In this document: positions 1-9,446 of the stretch, piece after piece
Layout of the letters: each line of letters opens with the position of its first letter
Numbering within the stretch: position 1 is the stretch's first letter
Assembly (NCBI RefSeq): GCF_003944715.1
Contig: NZ_RWIT01000002.1
Span: 372,001 to 436,000 of the forward strand
From: Hymenobacter rigui
GTDB lineage: Bacteria > Bacteroidota > Bacteroidia > Cytophagales > Hymenobacteraceae
Direction of reading: 5' to 3'
DNA length: 64,000 nt
The notes under the pieces: generated by a model
Told to the model about the DNA's origin: nothing
The model's input: only the letters and a program-made list of their open reading frames with translations
Databases searched by the model: none
Position numbers and translations under genes: made by a program

Positions 1-1018
<1,018 letters not shown>

Positions 1019-1047
1019 CGCCCCGCGCCTTCTGCTTTCGGGCATGT

Positions 1048-1083
1048 AAAAGCCCCTCGAGTTGCAGCTCGAGGGGCTTTTTG
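1048..1083 (+). terminator. Rho-independent terminator of pckA
   Basis: A GC-rich inverted repeat (AAAAGCCCCTCGAG and CTCGAGGGGCTTTT, 6-nt loop) followed by T residues lies 30 bp after the pckA stop. The A-rich left side lets it also act for the opposing gene that ends at 1097. Confidence 0.9.
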
Positions 1084-1096
1084 CTTGGCTTCTACT

Positions 1097-1474
1097 TTAG
1101 ATAGAGCTGGATTGCAGCAGTTTACTGGCGGCTTGTTTTTCCAGAGTGCCCTTGACAAGCAGGCCCGCTCCGAACAACAGTATTCCTACATACACCACGT
1201 AGCTCCCACCCAGATACAGCCAACTTAACAGGCTGAGCACTACGCCGCCAACTATAAACACGGCCCCAATCGTTACCAGCATTTGGGCGGCTTTGAGCTT
1301 TTTGCGGGCATCTTCGGTAACCAGCAGCCGCTGCATCTTCTGATATTTTTGGGCTAGCTGCTCTACTTGTTCGGGCATGGCACCTTCTTCCAGCAGCATA
1401 GGCACTACTTCCTGGGGCCGGCCGGCGGTGTAGAGTTGGATGGCGCGTTTCTGCGCGTATTTTTCTCGGTACAT
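1097..1474 (-). CDS. Hypothetical two-helix membrane protein
   Basis: This is a 125-residue protein I do not recognise. The first ~65 residues are charged and helical and include a PQEVVPMLLEEG segment. Two hydrophobic segments follow at about residues 66-86 and 90-108, separated by a short glycine/tyrosine turn, consistent with a helical hairpin in the inner membrane and a short basic tail. It is transcribed convergently with pckA and divergently from the S1/P1 nuclease gene, with about 80 bp between the two starts. Nothing nearby suggests a specific role. Confidence 0.7.
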   Translation of the reverse strand: MYREKYAQKRAIQLYTAGRPQEVVPMLLEEGAMPEQVEQLAQKYQKMQRLLVTEDARKKLKAAQMLVTIGAVFIVGGVVLSLLSWLYLGGSYVVYVGILLFGAGLLVKGTLEKQAASKLLQSSSI

Positions 1475-1511
1475 GATAACGTAGGGATACTGGGAAAGGC
1501 GGCAAATCTAG

Positions 1512-1519
1512 TAAGTTTG
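1512..1519 (+). promoter_or_regulatory. Putative -7 box (TAnnTTTG) for the S1/P1 nuclease gene
   Basis: TAAGTTTG matches the Bacteroidota -7 consensus and lies 33 bp before the ATG at 1553. No clear -33 TTG at the right spacing is seen, so this is a moderate call. Confidence 0.45.
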
Positions 1520-1552
1520 TCTTCTGACTTCATTCCTTTTCCTGTTAGTTGT

Positions 1553-2335
1553 ATGCGTAAGCGCCTGTTGCCGCTGCTGCTGGCCCTGCTGTCACCCCTG
1601 AGCCTGTGGGCCTGGGGCGCGGAAGGACACCGCACCGTCGGAAAAATTGCCGAACACCACCTCTCCCGCCACGCCCGCCGTGAGGTGAAGAAGCTGCTGG
1701 GCACCGAAACCCTCACCCTAGTGAGCACCTGGCCCGATGAAATCCGCTTCTACCCGGAGTTCAAAGACACGGCCCCCTGGCACTACGTGAATACCCCCTC
1801 CGGCCTGGGCCACGACGCCTACATTCAGGCCGTGAAAACCCAGACCAACGCCAACGCCTACTCGGCCCTGGAAACGCAGTTGCGCATTCTCGGCGACGAG
1901 AGCAAGCCGCAGGCTGAGCGCGCCGCCGCGCTGAAATACGTGGTGCACATCGTAGGTGACATTCACCAGCCCATGCACACGGGCCACGCCGAAGACAAAG
2001 GCGGCAACGACATCAAGCTAAAATACCGTGGCAAGGACACCAACCTGCACAGCCTCTGGGACAGTGGCCTGATTGACTATCAAGGCCTCAGCTACACCGA
2101 AATGGCCTGCCAGTACGACCGGAAGCTGCGCCACAGCCAAGCGCGTGCCTTCCAGAAAAGCACGCCCGAAGAGTGGCTGTGGGAATCGTACTCCTCCAGC
2201 GAGAAGCTGTACCAGGAGACTCCCGACGGCACCGACGTGGACTACAAATACTACCCCGCCCACGCCGAGCTGATGAAGCAGCGTATGGTGGAAGCCGGCG
2301 TCCGGCTGGCTGGTCTGCTCAACGACGTGCTGTAG
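1553..2335 (+). CDS. S1/P1 family zinc-dependent nuclease, secreted
   Basis: S1/P1 nucleases use a trinuclear zinc centre to cleave single-stranded nucleic acids to 5'-mononucleotides. The 260-residue product starts with a signal peptide (residues 1-18, MRKRLLPLLLALL...LWA) whose removal would expose the tryptophan of WGAEGHRTVGKIA, the zinc-liganding mature N-terminus typical of the family. Further zinc ligands are visible in HIVGDIHQPMH and in the GGND...NLHSLWD region. An upstream in-frame extension to 1367 exists, but it would overlap the opposite gene and hide the signal peptide, so ATG 1553 is preferred. It probably acts in the periplasm or outside the cell, for instance in phosphate or nucleotide scavenging. 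Confidence 0.93.
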   Translation: MRKRLLPLLLALLSPLSLWAWGAEGHRTVGKIAEHHLSRHARREVKKLLGTETLTLVSTWPDEIRFYPEFKDTAPWHYVNTPSGLGHDAYIQAVKTQTNANAYSALETQLRILGDESKPQAERAAALKYVVHIVGDIHQPMHTGHAEDKGGNDIKLKYRGKDTNLHSLWDSGLIDYQGLSYTEMACQYDRKLRHSQARAFQKSTPEEWLWESYSSSEKLYQETPDGTDVDYKYYPAHAELMKQRMVEAGVRLAGLLNDVL

Positions 2336-2361
2336 ACTGTCCTACTATTCCGACCTATTCC

Positions 2362-2395
2362 AACGCCCCGTTGACTTCGTGTAACGGGGCGTTTT
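2362..2395 (+). terminator. Terminator of the S1/P1 nuclease gene
   Basis: Perfect 11-bp stem AACGCCCCGTT / AACGGGGCGTT with a 10-nt loop and a following T run, 27 bp after the stop codon. Confidence 0.85.
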
Positions 2396-2419
2396 GCGTT
2401 TCTGCTGCCCAATTCGCCC

Positions 2420-2427
2420 TACCTTTG
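2420..2427 (+). promoter_or_regulatory. -7 box TACCTTTG only 4 nt from the rsmE start codon
   Basis: TACCTTTG matches TAnnTTTG exactly and is followed by CCCC and then ATG. Because transcription starts several bases downstream of this box, the message would begin at or next to the start codon, that is, be leaderless. The same geometry is seen at 53816-53823. Confidence 0.6.
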
Positions 2428-2431
2428 CCCC

Positions 2432-3145
2432 ATGCCGCACACCTTTTTCGCCCCTGACCTCAGCACTGCCCTCACCTACCAACTCCCCGAAGATGAGAGT
2501 AAGCACGCCGTACGCGTATTGCGTCTCTCCGAAGGCGACCCGGTAGTGCTACTGAATGGGCAGGGCGGCGTGTTTGAAGCGGAGGTGGCTGAGGCCAATC
2601 CCAAACGCTGCCAGCTGCGGGTAGTGCAGTCCCAGTTGGTGGCCCGCCGCCCCTACCACGTACACCTGGCCGTGGCCCCCACCAAAAACCTCGACCGCAT
2701 GGAGTGGCTGGTGGAAAAAGCCACTGAAATAGGCGTGGACCAGATTACGTTTCTGCGCTGCGCCCGCTCGGAGCGGCGTGAGCTAAAGCTGGACCGACTG
2801 GAGAAAATAGCAATCAGTGCCCTCAAACAGTCGGGCCAAGCCTGGCTGCCGCAGCTTACAGAACTCACCGATTTCGGCCGCTTCTTGCCCACCGTCGCGC
2901 CCGAAACCACGTTTATCGCCCATTTGGAAGATGGCGAGCGGACCCCGCTGGCAAGGGTAGCCGCCACGGCCAACACCTGCTGCGTCCTCATTGGGCCCGA
3001 GGGAGACTTTACACCCCAGGAAATTGACGCCGCCTTTGCCCGGGGCATCCGGCCCGTAACACTGGGCGCATCCCGCCTGCGTACCGAAACAGCTGCCCTG
3101 GCCGCCGTGCACACGGCGCACGTGGTGCGGGAGCTGGCGGGGTAA
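2432..3145 (+). CDS. rsmE: 16S rRNA (uracil1498-N3)-methyltransferase
   Basis: RsmE methylates N3 of U1498 in helix 44 of 16S rRNA, using SAM, on the assembled 30S subunit. The 237-residue length is normal. The N-terminal PUA-like part (residues 1-70) contains the family's SKHAVRVLRLSEGD segment. The C-terminal SPOUT knot shows the expected motifs: KNLDRMEWLVEKATEIGV, then LIGPEGDFTPQE, then LGASRLRTETAALAA, which form the trefoil-knot SAM site. It stands alone between a terminator and a convergent gene that ends 14 bp downstream. Confidence 0.96.
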   Translation: MPHTFFAPDLSTALTYQLPEDESKHAVRVLRLSEGDPVVLLNGQGGVFEAEVAEANPKRCQLRVVQSQLVARRPYHVHLAVAPTKNLDRMEWLVEKATEIGVDQITFLRCARSERRELKLDRLEKIAISALKQSGQAWLPQLTELTDFGRFLPTVAPETTFIAHLEDGERTPLARVAATANTCCVLIGPEGDFTPQEIDAAFARGIRPVTLGASRLRTETAALAAVHTAHVVRELAG

Positions 3146-3158
3146 AGGCGCGCTTTGC

Positions 3159-3857
3159 TCAGGCGGAGAAATAGCGCACTTCGGTATCGTTGTGCAGATC
3201 TTGAAAATCAAACACTAAGCAGGTTATCTTCATCAGGAGCTGCATGCTGTGGGCCAAATCCTCCGCCGTAGCCAGCGGCTGAAATGCCAGCAGCTTGTCC
3301 TTATGGTCGTAATAGGTGAACCCGAGGTTGCGTAATCGGCGCAGATGCACAGGGCGAATGGTAGATTCTTGGCGGTGGCGGATCAGCTCAGGTAGCGTTA
3401 GAATTAAGGTTCGACGCACACGCCGGATGGAAAGGCACAACCGCGTGGACTTACTCAATACCAAGGTAAAAGCAGCGAGGTCCCCAGCCAACAGTTGTTT
3501 CATGAGCTCCTGCAGTACAGAAGTATTAGTTGGCGGACTGGATGCAGCGTCCAAAAGTTTCTGGCGTTGCTGTTCGTAATTCAGCAGCATTTCATGGTGC
3601 AGCCCATGCGGCTCCTGCTTTGCCGTTATTGCCCGTTGCAAAAAACGAATCCACCGATCTACCTGCTCCAACTCATCTGCATGCTTATTTTGAAGCAGCT
3701 GTAGCAAATGTATCTGGTGTTTCACCAAGTGCTGCCCCTTCTGAATACGAGCAGCCAAGCGGTAGTCCTGCTCTTGCAAAGCTTCGCGTAATTGCTTGGC
3801 CAACGCACGTTGTTCGCGCGTGTAGTAGTTTAGTAGTAGCGTACTATTTTCGGTCAT
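3159..3857 (-). CDS. Hypothetical helical protein
   Basis: I do not recognise this 232-residue protein. It is Leu/Gln/His-rich and looks entirely helical, with probable coiled-coil stretches at about residues 10-90 (REQRALAKQLREALQEQDY and the following heptads), no signal peptide and no membrane segment. The C-terminal third has a basic patch (RRVRRTLILTLPELIRHR) and ends with a short acidic/aromatic tail. The frame is open to an ATG at 3911, but ATG 3857 (MTENSTLL) gives a cleaner start. Base composition is visibly more AT-rich than in neighbouring genes, which may indicate recent acquisition. It is convergent with rsmE and divergent from the DUF4159 gene. Confidence 0.6.
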   Translation of the reverse strand: MTENSTLLLNYYTREQRALAKQLREALQEQDYRLAARIQKGQHLVKHQIHLLQLLQNKHADELEQVDRWIRFLQRAITAKQEPHGLHHEMLLNYEQQRQKLLDAASSPPTNTSVLQELMKQLLAGDLAAFTLVLSKSTRLCLSIRRVRRTLILTLPELIRHRQESTIRPVHLRRLRNLGFTYYDHKDKLLAFQPLATAEDLAHSMQLLMKITCLVFDFQDLHNDTEVRYFSA

Positions 3858-3992
3858 ATTGAATACTGTCACGTGAATTCGTAGTAGCCGTGTTAAAGTA
3901 GCAACACCCACACGAATTTATAGCGCAGCGCGGCCGTTAAGCCTTGTATCACCACACATGGTGGCCGCCACATGCTTCCTTTTTTCCTGCCT

Positions 3993-4661
3993 ATGCATCG
4001 GTTATTCGCGTTTTTGCTTCTCCTTGTTTTACCGCTGGTGGCCGCCGGGCCGCCGCTCGCACCCAGCTTCCGCATTGCGAAGCTGCACTACGGTGGGGGT
4101 GGCGACTGGTACGCCAACAAAACCAGCCTGCCCAACCTCATCCGCTTCTGCAACCAGACGCTGCGCACCAACATTGACCCTGAGGAAGGGACCGTAGAGC
4201 TGGATTCGCCGGAGCTGCTCACCTACCCCTTTGTGCACATGACCGGCCACGGCAACGTCACGTTCACCGACGCGGAGGCCCGCAACCTGCGCCGCTACCT
4301 AATGGGAGGCGGTTTCCTGCACATCGACGACAACTACGGCCTCGATAAATTCATCCGGCCCGAGATGAAAAAAGTGTTTCCGGAGCTGGAATTCGTGGAA
4401 CTGCCCTTCTCCCACCCCGTGTACCACCAGAAGTTTCAGTTTCCGCGCGGTCTGCCTAAGGTGCACGAGCACGACGGCAAGCGACCCCAGGGCTTTGGCC
4501 TGCTCTATAAAGGTCGGCTGGTGTGCTTCTACAGCTTCGAGTGCGACCTGGGCAACGGCTGGGAGGACCTAGGTACGTACCCTGAGGACACGCCAGCCGT
4601 GCACGAAGCCGCCCTCAAAATGGGCGCGAATCTGGTTACCTACGCCCTGACACAGGAGTAA
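3993..4661 (+). CDS. DUF4159 family protein, secreted
   Basis: The 222-residue product begins with a strong signal peptide (MHRLFAFLLLLVLPLVAAG) and then a DUF4159 domain covering nearly the whole mature chain. Conserved features include FRIAKLHYGGGGDWYAN near the N-terminus and GGGFLHIDDNYGLD in the middle, a glutamine-amidotransferase-like fold typical of this family. DUF4159 proteins are widespread in Bacteroidota and often lie near MoxR/vWA/BatA-type membrane-stress genes, but none are seen here. An ATG at 3972 would add seven residues before the signal peptide. The biochemical activity of the family is unknown. Confidence 0.85.
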   Translation: MHRLFAFLLLLVLPLVAAGPPLAPSFRIAKLHYGGGGDWYANKTSLPNLIRFCNQTLRTNIDPEEGTVELDSPELLTYPFVHMTGHGNVTFTDAEARNLRRYLMGGGFLHIDDNYGLDKFIRPEMKKVFPELEFVELPFSHPVYHQKFQFPRGLPKVHEHDGKRPQGFGLLYKGRLVCFYSFECDLGNGWEDLGTYPEDTPAVHEAALKMGANLVTYALTQE

Positions 4662-4670
4662 GCTACTCAA

Positions 4671-4736
4671 AAGCAGCACTGGCATCAAAAAAACCGCAAG
4701 CATGGGCTTGCGGTTTTTTTGATGCCAGTGCTGCTT
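4671..4736. terminator. Bidirectional terminator with 30-bp perfect arms
   Basis: Bases 4671-4700 are the exact reverse complement of 4707-4736 (6-nt loop CATGGG). A7/T7 tracts interrupt the stem so that either strand gives a GC stem plus T run. It separates the convergent DUF4159 gene and the gene ending at 4735, whose TAA stop lies inside the right arm. Confidence 0.9.
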
Positions 4737-5259
4737 AAAACCGTCGTTGCAGAATTTCGCCCAGCACGAAGGCAGCGCGCACACTGGCCGGATTCTTCAG
4801 CATTTCACTTAGCGTCTGGCGGGTATCCTGGGTATTCACCGGCGGACGCGACCAGTAGTCGTCGGGGTTGGGCTGGCTGGCGGCCCGGGGCAGTGTTGCA
4901 GCCCGGCGCGCTTCCCGCTGGGGCACTTCCAGCGAGTGGGGTGAGGCTGGCTTTTCGAGGGAGCGAGCCGGAGCTGTGGTCTGCTCCAGGCTACGAGACC
5001 GGGGCGCAGCCTCCATCGGCAGTGGCCGCCCAGCCATGGTAGTAGCCGCTGGCGCTGGCGCAGCAGGAGGCCGGGCGCTGGCCTGAAACTGCTTGAGCAG
5101 CTCGTCGAAGCTGCCGGCGGGCAGGCTAGCTGGTTTGCCGGTGGTGCGGGGCCGCTCCCGCTGCTCACGCGCCGTAGTGGCCCGCGCCTTCTGCACCATT
5201 CGCCAGATGAATACCCCCAGCCCAATCAGAATCCAGAGCAGTGCTTTCAGTTCCGCCAT
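4735..5259 (-). CDS. Hypothetical single-pass membrane protein
   Basis: The 174-residue protein has one N-terminal membrane helix (about residues 5-22, LKALLWILIGLGVFIWRM) followed by a basic stretch, a long low-complexity Ala/Pro/Arg region (residues ~30-140), and a conserved-looking C-terminal segment, MLKNPASVRAAFVLGEILQ, ending RRF. An N-terminal anchor with a conserved short C-terminal AFVLGEIL..R motif recurs in Bacteroidota hypothetical proteins of unknown function. The topology suggests a cytoplasmic tail. Its start lies 70 bp from the end of the acyltransferase gene on the same strand, so the two may be co-transcribed. Confidence 0.7.
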   Translation of the reverse strand: MAELKALLWILIGLGVFIWRMVQKARATTAREQRERPRTTGKPASLPAGSFDELLKQFQASARPPAAPAPAATTMAGRPLPMEAAPRSRSLEQTTAPARSLEKPASPHSLEVPQREARRAATLPRAASQPNPDDYWSRPPVNTQDTRQTLSEMLKNPASVRAAFVLGEILQRRF

Positions 5260-5328
5260 TGTGCAACAGGAAAACGGGTTGAAGAATCCGGTAGCGCCCG
5301 TCCGATCCGGCAGATCCGGTACGCGGCC

Positions 5329-5898
5329 TTAACGTACGCCTTTTTCGGGGAAGCGGCCTTTTTTGGTGCGGTAGAAAGCTTTGATTTCCTCCAAGTCCTT
5401 CTCGTAGTCGCCGGTGGGCCAGAACGCCGGGCCCACGCCGGCTTCCTTTTTCTCGTAATCGAGGTAACCCAGCAGAATAGGCACCCCCGCTCCCAGGGCA
5501 GCGTGGTAGAAGCCTTTGCGCCACTTCGGCTGATAGGACCGGGTCCCCTCCGGTGTAATCAGAATGACCAGCTCCTCCCGCTCGTTAAACAGCTGCACCA
5601 TGCCATCCACGAGGCTGTTGTTTTTGCTACGGTCCACGGCCAGGCCGCCCAGGCTGCGCACCAGCGCACCCAGTACCGGAATGGTGGTCCACTCCTTTTT
5701 GATGGTGAGCTTCACATCTACGTCCATCAGGAAGAAAGCCGCCCGCGCAAACATGAAGTCCCAGTTGCTAGTGTGCGGTGCGGCAATCATCATGCTTTTT
5801 TTGATGCCGGGAGGCACCGGATACCCCAAGTGCCAGCCCGTCAGCCAGAACCAGAATTTAGAAAACAGGTACCAGAAGGTAGAAGTCTTTCGAGCCAT
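5329..5898 (-). CDS. 1-acyl-sn-glycerol-3-phosphate acyltransferase-like protein (PlsC family)
   Basis: PlsC-family enzymes transfer acyl chains to lysophospholipids at the inner membrane. The 189-residue protein has the catalytic HX4D motif as HTSNWD (residues ~42-47), a central VPVLGALVRSLGG-like substrate segment (here IPVLGALVRSLGG), and the block III motif PEGTRS (~117-122). A hydrophobic N-terminus (FSKFWFWLTGWHLGY) could sit in the membrane. It is shorter than typical PlsC (~240 residues) and belongs to the compact family common in Bacteroidota; the exact substrate cannot be told from sequence. A TAGCTTTG box lies at 5945-5952 upstream. Confidence 0.88.
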   Translation of the reverse strand: MARKTSTFWYLFSKFWFWLTGWHLGYPVPPGIKKSMMIAAPHTSNWDFMFARAAFFLMDVDVKLTIKKEWTTIPVLGALVRSLGGLAVDRSKNNSLVDGMVQLFNEREELVILITPEGTRSYQPKWRKGFYHAALGAGVPILLGYLDYEKKEAGVGPAFWPTGDYEKDLEEIKAFYRTKKGRFPEKGVR

Positions 5899-5944
5899 AG
5901 TACAAAAAGCAGCAGCCGGGTGGGGTTAAGTGGCTACCAGAATT

Positions 5945-5952
5945 CAAAGCTA
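5945..5952 (-). promoter_or_regulatory. Putative -7 box for the acyltransferase gene
   Basis: On the minus strand TAGCTTTG matches TAnnTTTG, 46 bp before the ATG at 5898. No matching -33 element is obvious. Confidence 0.35.
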
Positions 5953-5973
5953 GAGAAATGCGGCGGATGCCCC

Positions 5974-6819
5974 CTATTCCGGTGCCAGTAACGCCCGCAG
6001 CTCCGGTTCCCGGCGCAGGGTATAGCGGTAGCCAATGTCGAACAGCTCAGGGGCACGGCGGAAGCTCAGGGTGCGGTACTGGCATAGCTCCGGCGGCTCC
6101 AGCAGCAGGTGGCACAGCTGCTTACTGAGCACCGTATTGCCCCCAATTGCCAGGTTGAAGGTACGCTCCACCAACGCCCGCATGTTGGGCACCTGTGCTT
6201 CCGGGTTAGGCGGATTGCAATGCACACCCACCACGCGTAAATGGGCCGGTGCTCCTTCCAGCAGCGCTTCCACGGGCAGGTTGTTCAGCAGCCCGCCATC
6301 CACCAGTTGCCGCCCCTGGTACTCCACCGGTCGGTACAGGATGGGTACGGCCGCCGAAGCCAGCAAGGGCGGCAGCAGGGGGCCGCTGGAAAAGCGCACG
6401 GAAGTACCGGCCAGCAAATCGGTAGCCACCAGCGTGAGTGGTAGCCGTAGCTGCTCGAAGGTGCAGCCCACGCCCAAATGCTGCTCCAGCAGGCTTCCTA
6501 CGGCATCCAGGTGCAGAATACCGTGGCGACTGAGGGCAACACGGGTAAGGCGGGCAATACGCAGCTCCTGCAACAGCCGTAGAACTTCCCGCGGGGGCAT
6601 GCCTGCCGCATACAGCGCCGCCACAATCCCTCCCGATGACACACCCGACAGACACGCTACAGGCAGTTGCAGCTCATCCAGGGCCGCCAGCACGCCCAAA
6701 TGAGCAATGCCCCGGGCTCCCCCACCGGAAAGTGCCAGCCCCAGTTGGTAGCTGATGGTCGGGGCCTGGGTTCCGGTGGCTTGCACCTCGTTTACGGAAG
6801 GAGGCGGTACGGTCGGCAT
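5974..6819 (-). CDS. Patatin-like phospholipase family protein
   Basis: Patatin-like enzymes are Ser-Asp dyad acyl hydrolases. The 281-residue protein shows the oxyanion-hole glycine-rich loop LALSGGGARGIAHLG (about residues 29-43), the nucleophile elbow GVSSGG (GxSxG) and the catalytic aspartate in VDGGLLNNLP. It resembles the small bacterial RssA/YchK group rather than the large surface-exposed patatins. The frame is open to 6945, but that start would overlap the upstream MBL gene by 70 bp. ATG 6819 leaves a 56-bp gap and a normal N-terminus. The gene follows the MBL-fold hydrolase on the same strand and may share its transcript. Confidence 0.92.
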   Translation of the reverse strand: MPTVPPPSVNEVQATGTQAPTISYQLGLALSGGGARGIAHLGVLAALDELQLPVACLSGVSSGGIVAALYAAGMPPREVLRLLQELRIARLTRVALSRHGILHLDAVGSLLEQHLGVGCTFEQLRLPLTLVATDLLAGTSVRFSSGPLLPPLLASAAVPILYRPVEYQGRQLVDGGLLNNLPVEALLEGAPAHLRVVGVHCNPPNPEAQVPNMRALVERTFNLAIGGNTVLSKQLCHLLLEPPELCQYRTLSFRRAPELFDIGYRYTLRREPELRALLAPE

Positions 6820-6875
6820 CACGGAATTGGCGAGGCAGTAAGTGACGAAAAACCAAAAACCAGCAGTAAACCGCC

Positions 6876-7718
6876 CTACAGCTCGCTTAACCGGAAGCGC
6901 TCCGCCACCCGAACACCTTTTTCGGTATCCTGCACGGTTATGCATTCGGTTTGCGCGTCATGCTCCAGTACCAGCACCCAGTTTTCGGCGGCGGCACGGC
7001 GCAGCAGGGCCTCTTTTTCCTGCATCGTTACCAGTGGGCGCATATCATAGCCCATCACGTAGGGCAGCGGCACATGAGCGGCGCTAGGTATCAGGTCGGC
7101 CACGAAGGCGACCGTGCGGCCCTTGTACTGCAGCACCGGCAGCATCATTTTTTCAGTGTGACCATCTACGAATACGATTTCCTGGAACATCGGCAGCCCG
7201 GCCGGCACGCCCTCCTGTACAAACTGCAGGTGGCCACTTTCCTGAATAGGCCGAATATTTTCCTGCAGAAAACTGGCTTTCTCGCGCGGATTGGGCGTTA
7301 GGGCCCAGTCCCAATGCGCTTGGTTGCTCCAGTACGTGGCGTTGGGGAAGGCCGGCAGCAGCTTGGCATCCGGCGTGCGCACCACGGCTCCGCCCACGTG
7401 GTCGAAATGCAGATGGGTCAGGAATACGTCGGTGATGTCGGCGGATGTGAAGCCGAGTTGCCGCAGGGAGTTTTCCAGCGTATCGTCGCCGTGCAGGTAG
7501 AAGTGGCCCCGGAACTTGTCGTCCTGCTTGCTGCCGATGCCGGTATCTACCAGCGTCAGGCGGCCTGCGTCTTCCACCAACAGGCAGCGCAACGCCCAGG
7601 TACACATATTGTTGTCATCGGCGGGCACCAGCTTCTGCCACATGCTTTTGGGCACCACGCCAAACATGGCACCGCCATCCAGTTTGAACAGGCCGGTATC
7701 GAGGGTATGAACGGTCAT
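6876..7718 (-). CDS. MBL-fold metallo-hydrolase
   Basis: The 280-residue protein is a metallo-beta-lactamase-fold hydrolase with the full binuclear zinc set: HLHFDHVGG (HxHxDH), a histidine in VDGHTEKM, the bridging aspartate in VADLIPS and a final histidine in LEHDAQ. VDTGIGSK precedes them. Overall it resembles the AHL-lactonase/quorum-quenching-like branch, but sequence alone does not fix the substrate, which could be a lactone, ester or thioester. There is no signal peptide, so it is cytoplasmic. A palindromic repeat occupies most of the gap between it and accA. Confidence 0.9.
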   Translation of the reverse strand: MTVHTLDTGLFKLDGGAMFGVVPKSMWQKLVPADDNNMCTWALRCLLVEDAGRLTLVDTGIGSKQDDKFRGHFYLHGDDTLENSLRQLGFTSADITDVFLTHLHFDHVGGAVVRTPDAKLLPAFPNATYWSNQAHWDWALTPNPREKASFLQENIRPIQESGHLQFVQEGVPAGLPMFQEIVFVDGHTEKMMLPVLQYKGRTVAFVADLIPSAAHVPLPYVMGYDMRPLVTMQEKEALLRRAAAENWVLVLEHDAQTECITVQDTEKGVRVAERFRLSEL

Positions 7719-7758
7719 AGGGAGTGGGTGGGGTTGGAACAGTAAAGGAATAAAAAAA

Positions 7759-7845
7759 TGTCATCCTGAGCAGAGCGAAGGACCTTATCACGTTGCAACG
7801 ATTTGTTCAGCTGTGATAAAGTCCTTCGCTTCGCTCAGGATGACA
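7759..7845. repeat. Intergenic palindromic repeat (REP-like, 'tgtcatcctgag' family)
   Basis: Outer arms TGTCATCCTGAG and CTCAGGATGACA bound an imperfect hairpin in which GCGAAGGACCTTATCAC on the left faces GTGATAAAGTCCTTCGC on the right. It lies between the accA stop and the MBL-gene start. The plan (short outer arms, inner arms, ~25-nt centre) is the same as for the elements at 10675, 37241 and 45627. Confidence 0.8.
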
Positions 7846-7867
7846 AGGTTTTTTTAGCCGCTTGCTG

Positions 7868-8821
7868 TTACTCCAGCACCACGCCCATATTCGAGAACTT
7901 ATCGATGCGCTGGCTGATGCGCTCCTCGTGGGGCAGTGCCTCCAGCTCATCGAGGGTTTTGAGGATGGTTTTCTTCAGCGTTTTGATCATGGTGGCCGCG
8001 TCGGTGTGGGCACCGCCCAGGGGCTCCTTCACGATGCCGTCCACGAGCTTGTTGCCCAGCATGTCGGTGGCCGTGAGCTTGAGGGCCTCGGCGGCCTGTT
8101 CCTTATAGTCCCAGCTGCGCCACAGGATGCTGCTGCACGACTCCGGCGAAATAACCGAGTACCAAGTGTTTTCCAGCATCAGCACCCGGTCGCCGATGGC
8201 AATACCCAGGGCTCCACCCGAGGCACCTTCGCCAATGATGATGCAGATAACCGGCACCTTCAGCAGGAACATTTCCTTGAGGTTGCGGGCAATGGCCTCG
8301 CCCTGGCCCCGCTCCTCGGCCTCCAGGCCAGGAAATGCGCCGGGCGTATCAATGAGCGTTACGATGGGCTTACCAAACTTTTCGGCCAGCTTCATCAGGC
8401 GCAGGGCCTTGCGGTAGCCCTCAGGGTTGGGCATACCGAAGTTGCGGAGTTGACGCTGCTTGGTGTTGCGCCCCTTTTGTTGCCCGATAAACATTACCGA
8501 GCGGCCGTCAATTTCTCCGAATCCGCCCACCATGGCCTTATCATCGCCCACGGTCCGGTCGCCGTGCAGCTCGATGAACTTCTCAGTCATGCCCTCAATA
8601 TAGTCGAGGGTATAAGGCCGGTCGGGGTGGCGTGAGAGTTGCACGCGCTGCCAGCGCGTGAGATTTTGGTACGTTTCTTTTTTAAGCGCTTTTATTTTGG
8701 CTTCGAGGGCCGTTACAGCGTCCGATACATCTACCTGGCTATCGAGGGCCAGTTGTTGCATTTCGCGGAGCTTGCCTTCGAGAGCGGCAATTGGTTGTTC
8801 GAAATCGAGGAGCATTGCCAC
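7868..8821 (-). CDS. accA: Acetyl-CoA carboxylase, carboxyltransferase subunit alpha
   Basis: AccA with AccD transfers the carboxyl group from biotin to acetyl-CoA, the committed step of fatty acid synthesis. The 317-residue length is standard. The N-terminal helical part contains [18 protein letters not shown], and the crotonase-like core has the family blocks [45 protein letters not shown] and [19 protein letters not shown]. The start at 8821 fits other AccA proteins ([15 protein letters not shown]). accD is not in this window, as is usual when the subunits are unlinked. Confidence 0.97.
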   Translation of the reverse strand: MAMLLDFEQPIAALEGKLREMQQLALDSQVDVSDAVTALEAKIKALKKETYQNLTRWQRVQLSRHPDRPYTLDYIEGMTEKFIELHGDRTVGDDKAMVGGFGEIDGRSVMFIGQQKGRNTKQRQLRNFGMPNPEGYRKALRLMKLAEKFGKPIVTLIDTPGAFPGLEAEERGQGEAIARNLKEMFLLKVPVICIIIGEGASGGALGIAIGDRVLMLENTWYSVISPESCSSILWRSWDYKEQAAEALKLTATDMLGNKLVDGIVKEPLGGAHTDAATMIKTLKKTILKTLDELEALPHEERISQRIDKFSNMGVVLE

Positions 8822-8867
8822 GGCAGAGTGCGTCTTGGAGGTGCGAGGAGTTGGGTTGAGAAGAAAG

Positions 8868-8875
8868 CAAAGGTA
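8868..8875 (-). promoter_or_regulatory. Putative -7 box for accA
   Basis: TACCTTTG on the minus strand, 46 bp upstream of the accA ATG, matches the Bacteroidota -7 consensus. A -33 TTG is not found at the usual distance. Confidence 0.45.
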
Positions 8876-8997
8876 AGCGAAGGGCCGGATACAGTGTGCT
8901 GCTTGCTTGCCGGGATTTTTTCAAAAAACTTTCTCCCTGACTGCCAGCCCAAAACAGATCAGACAACTGCTTTTTTTAACTTTTTTTATTCCTAAGG

Positions 8998-9028
8998 TTG
9001 CACAGTCCATTTCGGCCCTCTACTTTTG
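8998..9028 (+). promoter_or_regulatory. Promoter of the first tRNA-Asp gene (TTG-N20-TACTTTTG)
   Basis: A TTG at 8998-9000, 20 bases and TACTTTTG at 9021-9028 match the Bacteroidota -33/-7 pair. The second tRNA-Asp gene has the same layout with the same spacing, which supports both. Confidence 0.75.
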
Positions 9029-9074
9029 CATCATCAAAACAGGAAGGGCACACGGCCTGACCAGTGAGATAAAC

Positions 9075-9148
9075 GGTTCGGTAGTTCAGTCGGTTAGAAT
9101 GCCGCCCTGTCACGGCGGAGGTCGCGGGTTCGAGTCCCGTCCGGACCG
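9075..9148 (+). tRNA. tRNA-Asp (anticodon GTC)
   Basis: A 74-nt cloverleaf: acceptor GGTTCGG / CCGGACC (one T-G pair), T8-A9, D-arm, anticodon arm CCGCC-CTGTCAC-GGCGG with GTC at the centre, 5-nt variable loop, T-arm GCGGG-TTCGAGT-CCCGT, discriminator G. CCA is not encoded. A terminator follows directly. Confidence 0.97.
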
Positions 9149-9149
9149 C

Positions 9150-9183
9150 AAAGGCCCTTCAGAGAAATCTGGAGGGCCTTTTG
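9150..9183 (+). terminator. Terminator after the first tRNA-Asp
   Basis: A 13-bp stem AAGGCCCTTCAGA / TCTGGAGGGCCTT (one G-T pair) with a GAAA loop and a T-rich tail. Confidence 0.85.
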
Positions 9184-9446
9184 CTTTTTCCGGCTTGTGG
9201 CTTTTACACTCCCCTCCTACAGGCTGGCTTGCAGCTGAGTCAGGGAATTCACCGGTCATAATGGCGTTTACAGGTGCCGATGTTTAGGTCAGGTACCTAA
9301 TGGGCCCGGCTGCTTTCTATTGGGTTGGCGGTTAAAACAGGTACTCAAGAAAAATTTTCAACTTTTTTTCAAAGGCTATTCGGTTTAGTAACAGACCAAT
9401 ACCCCTGTAAAAACCACGCCTACGCTGCCGCAATGCAGTTTTTTGT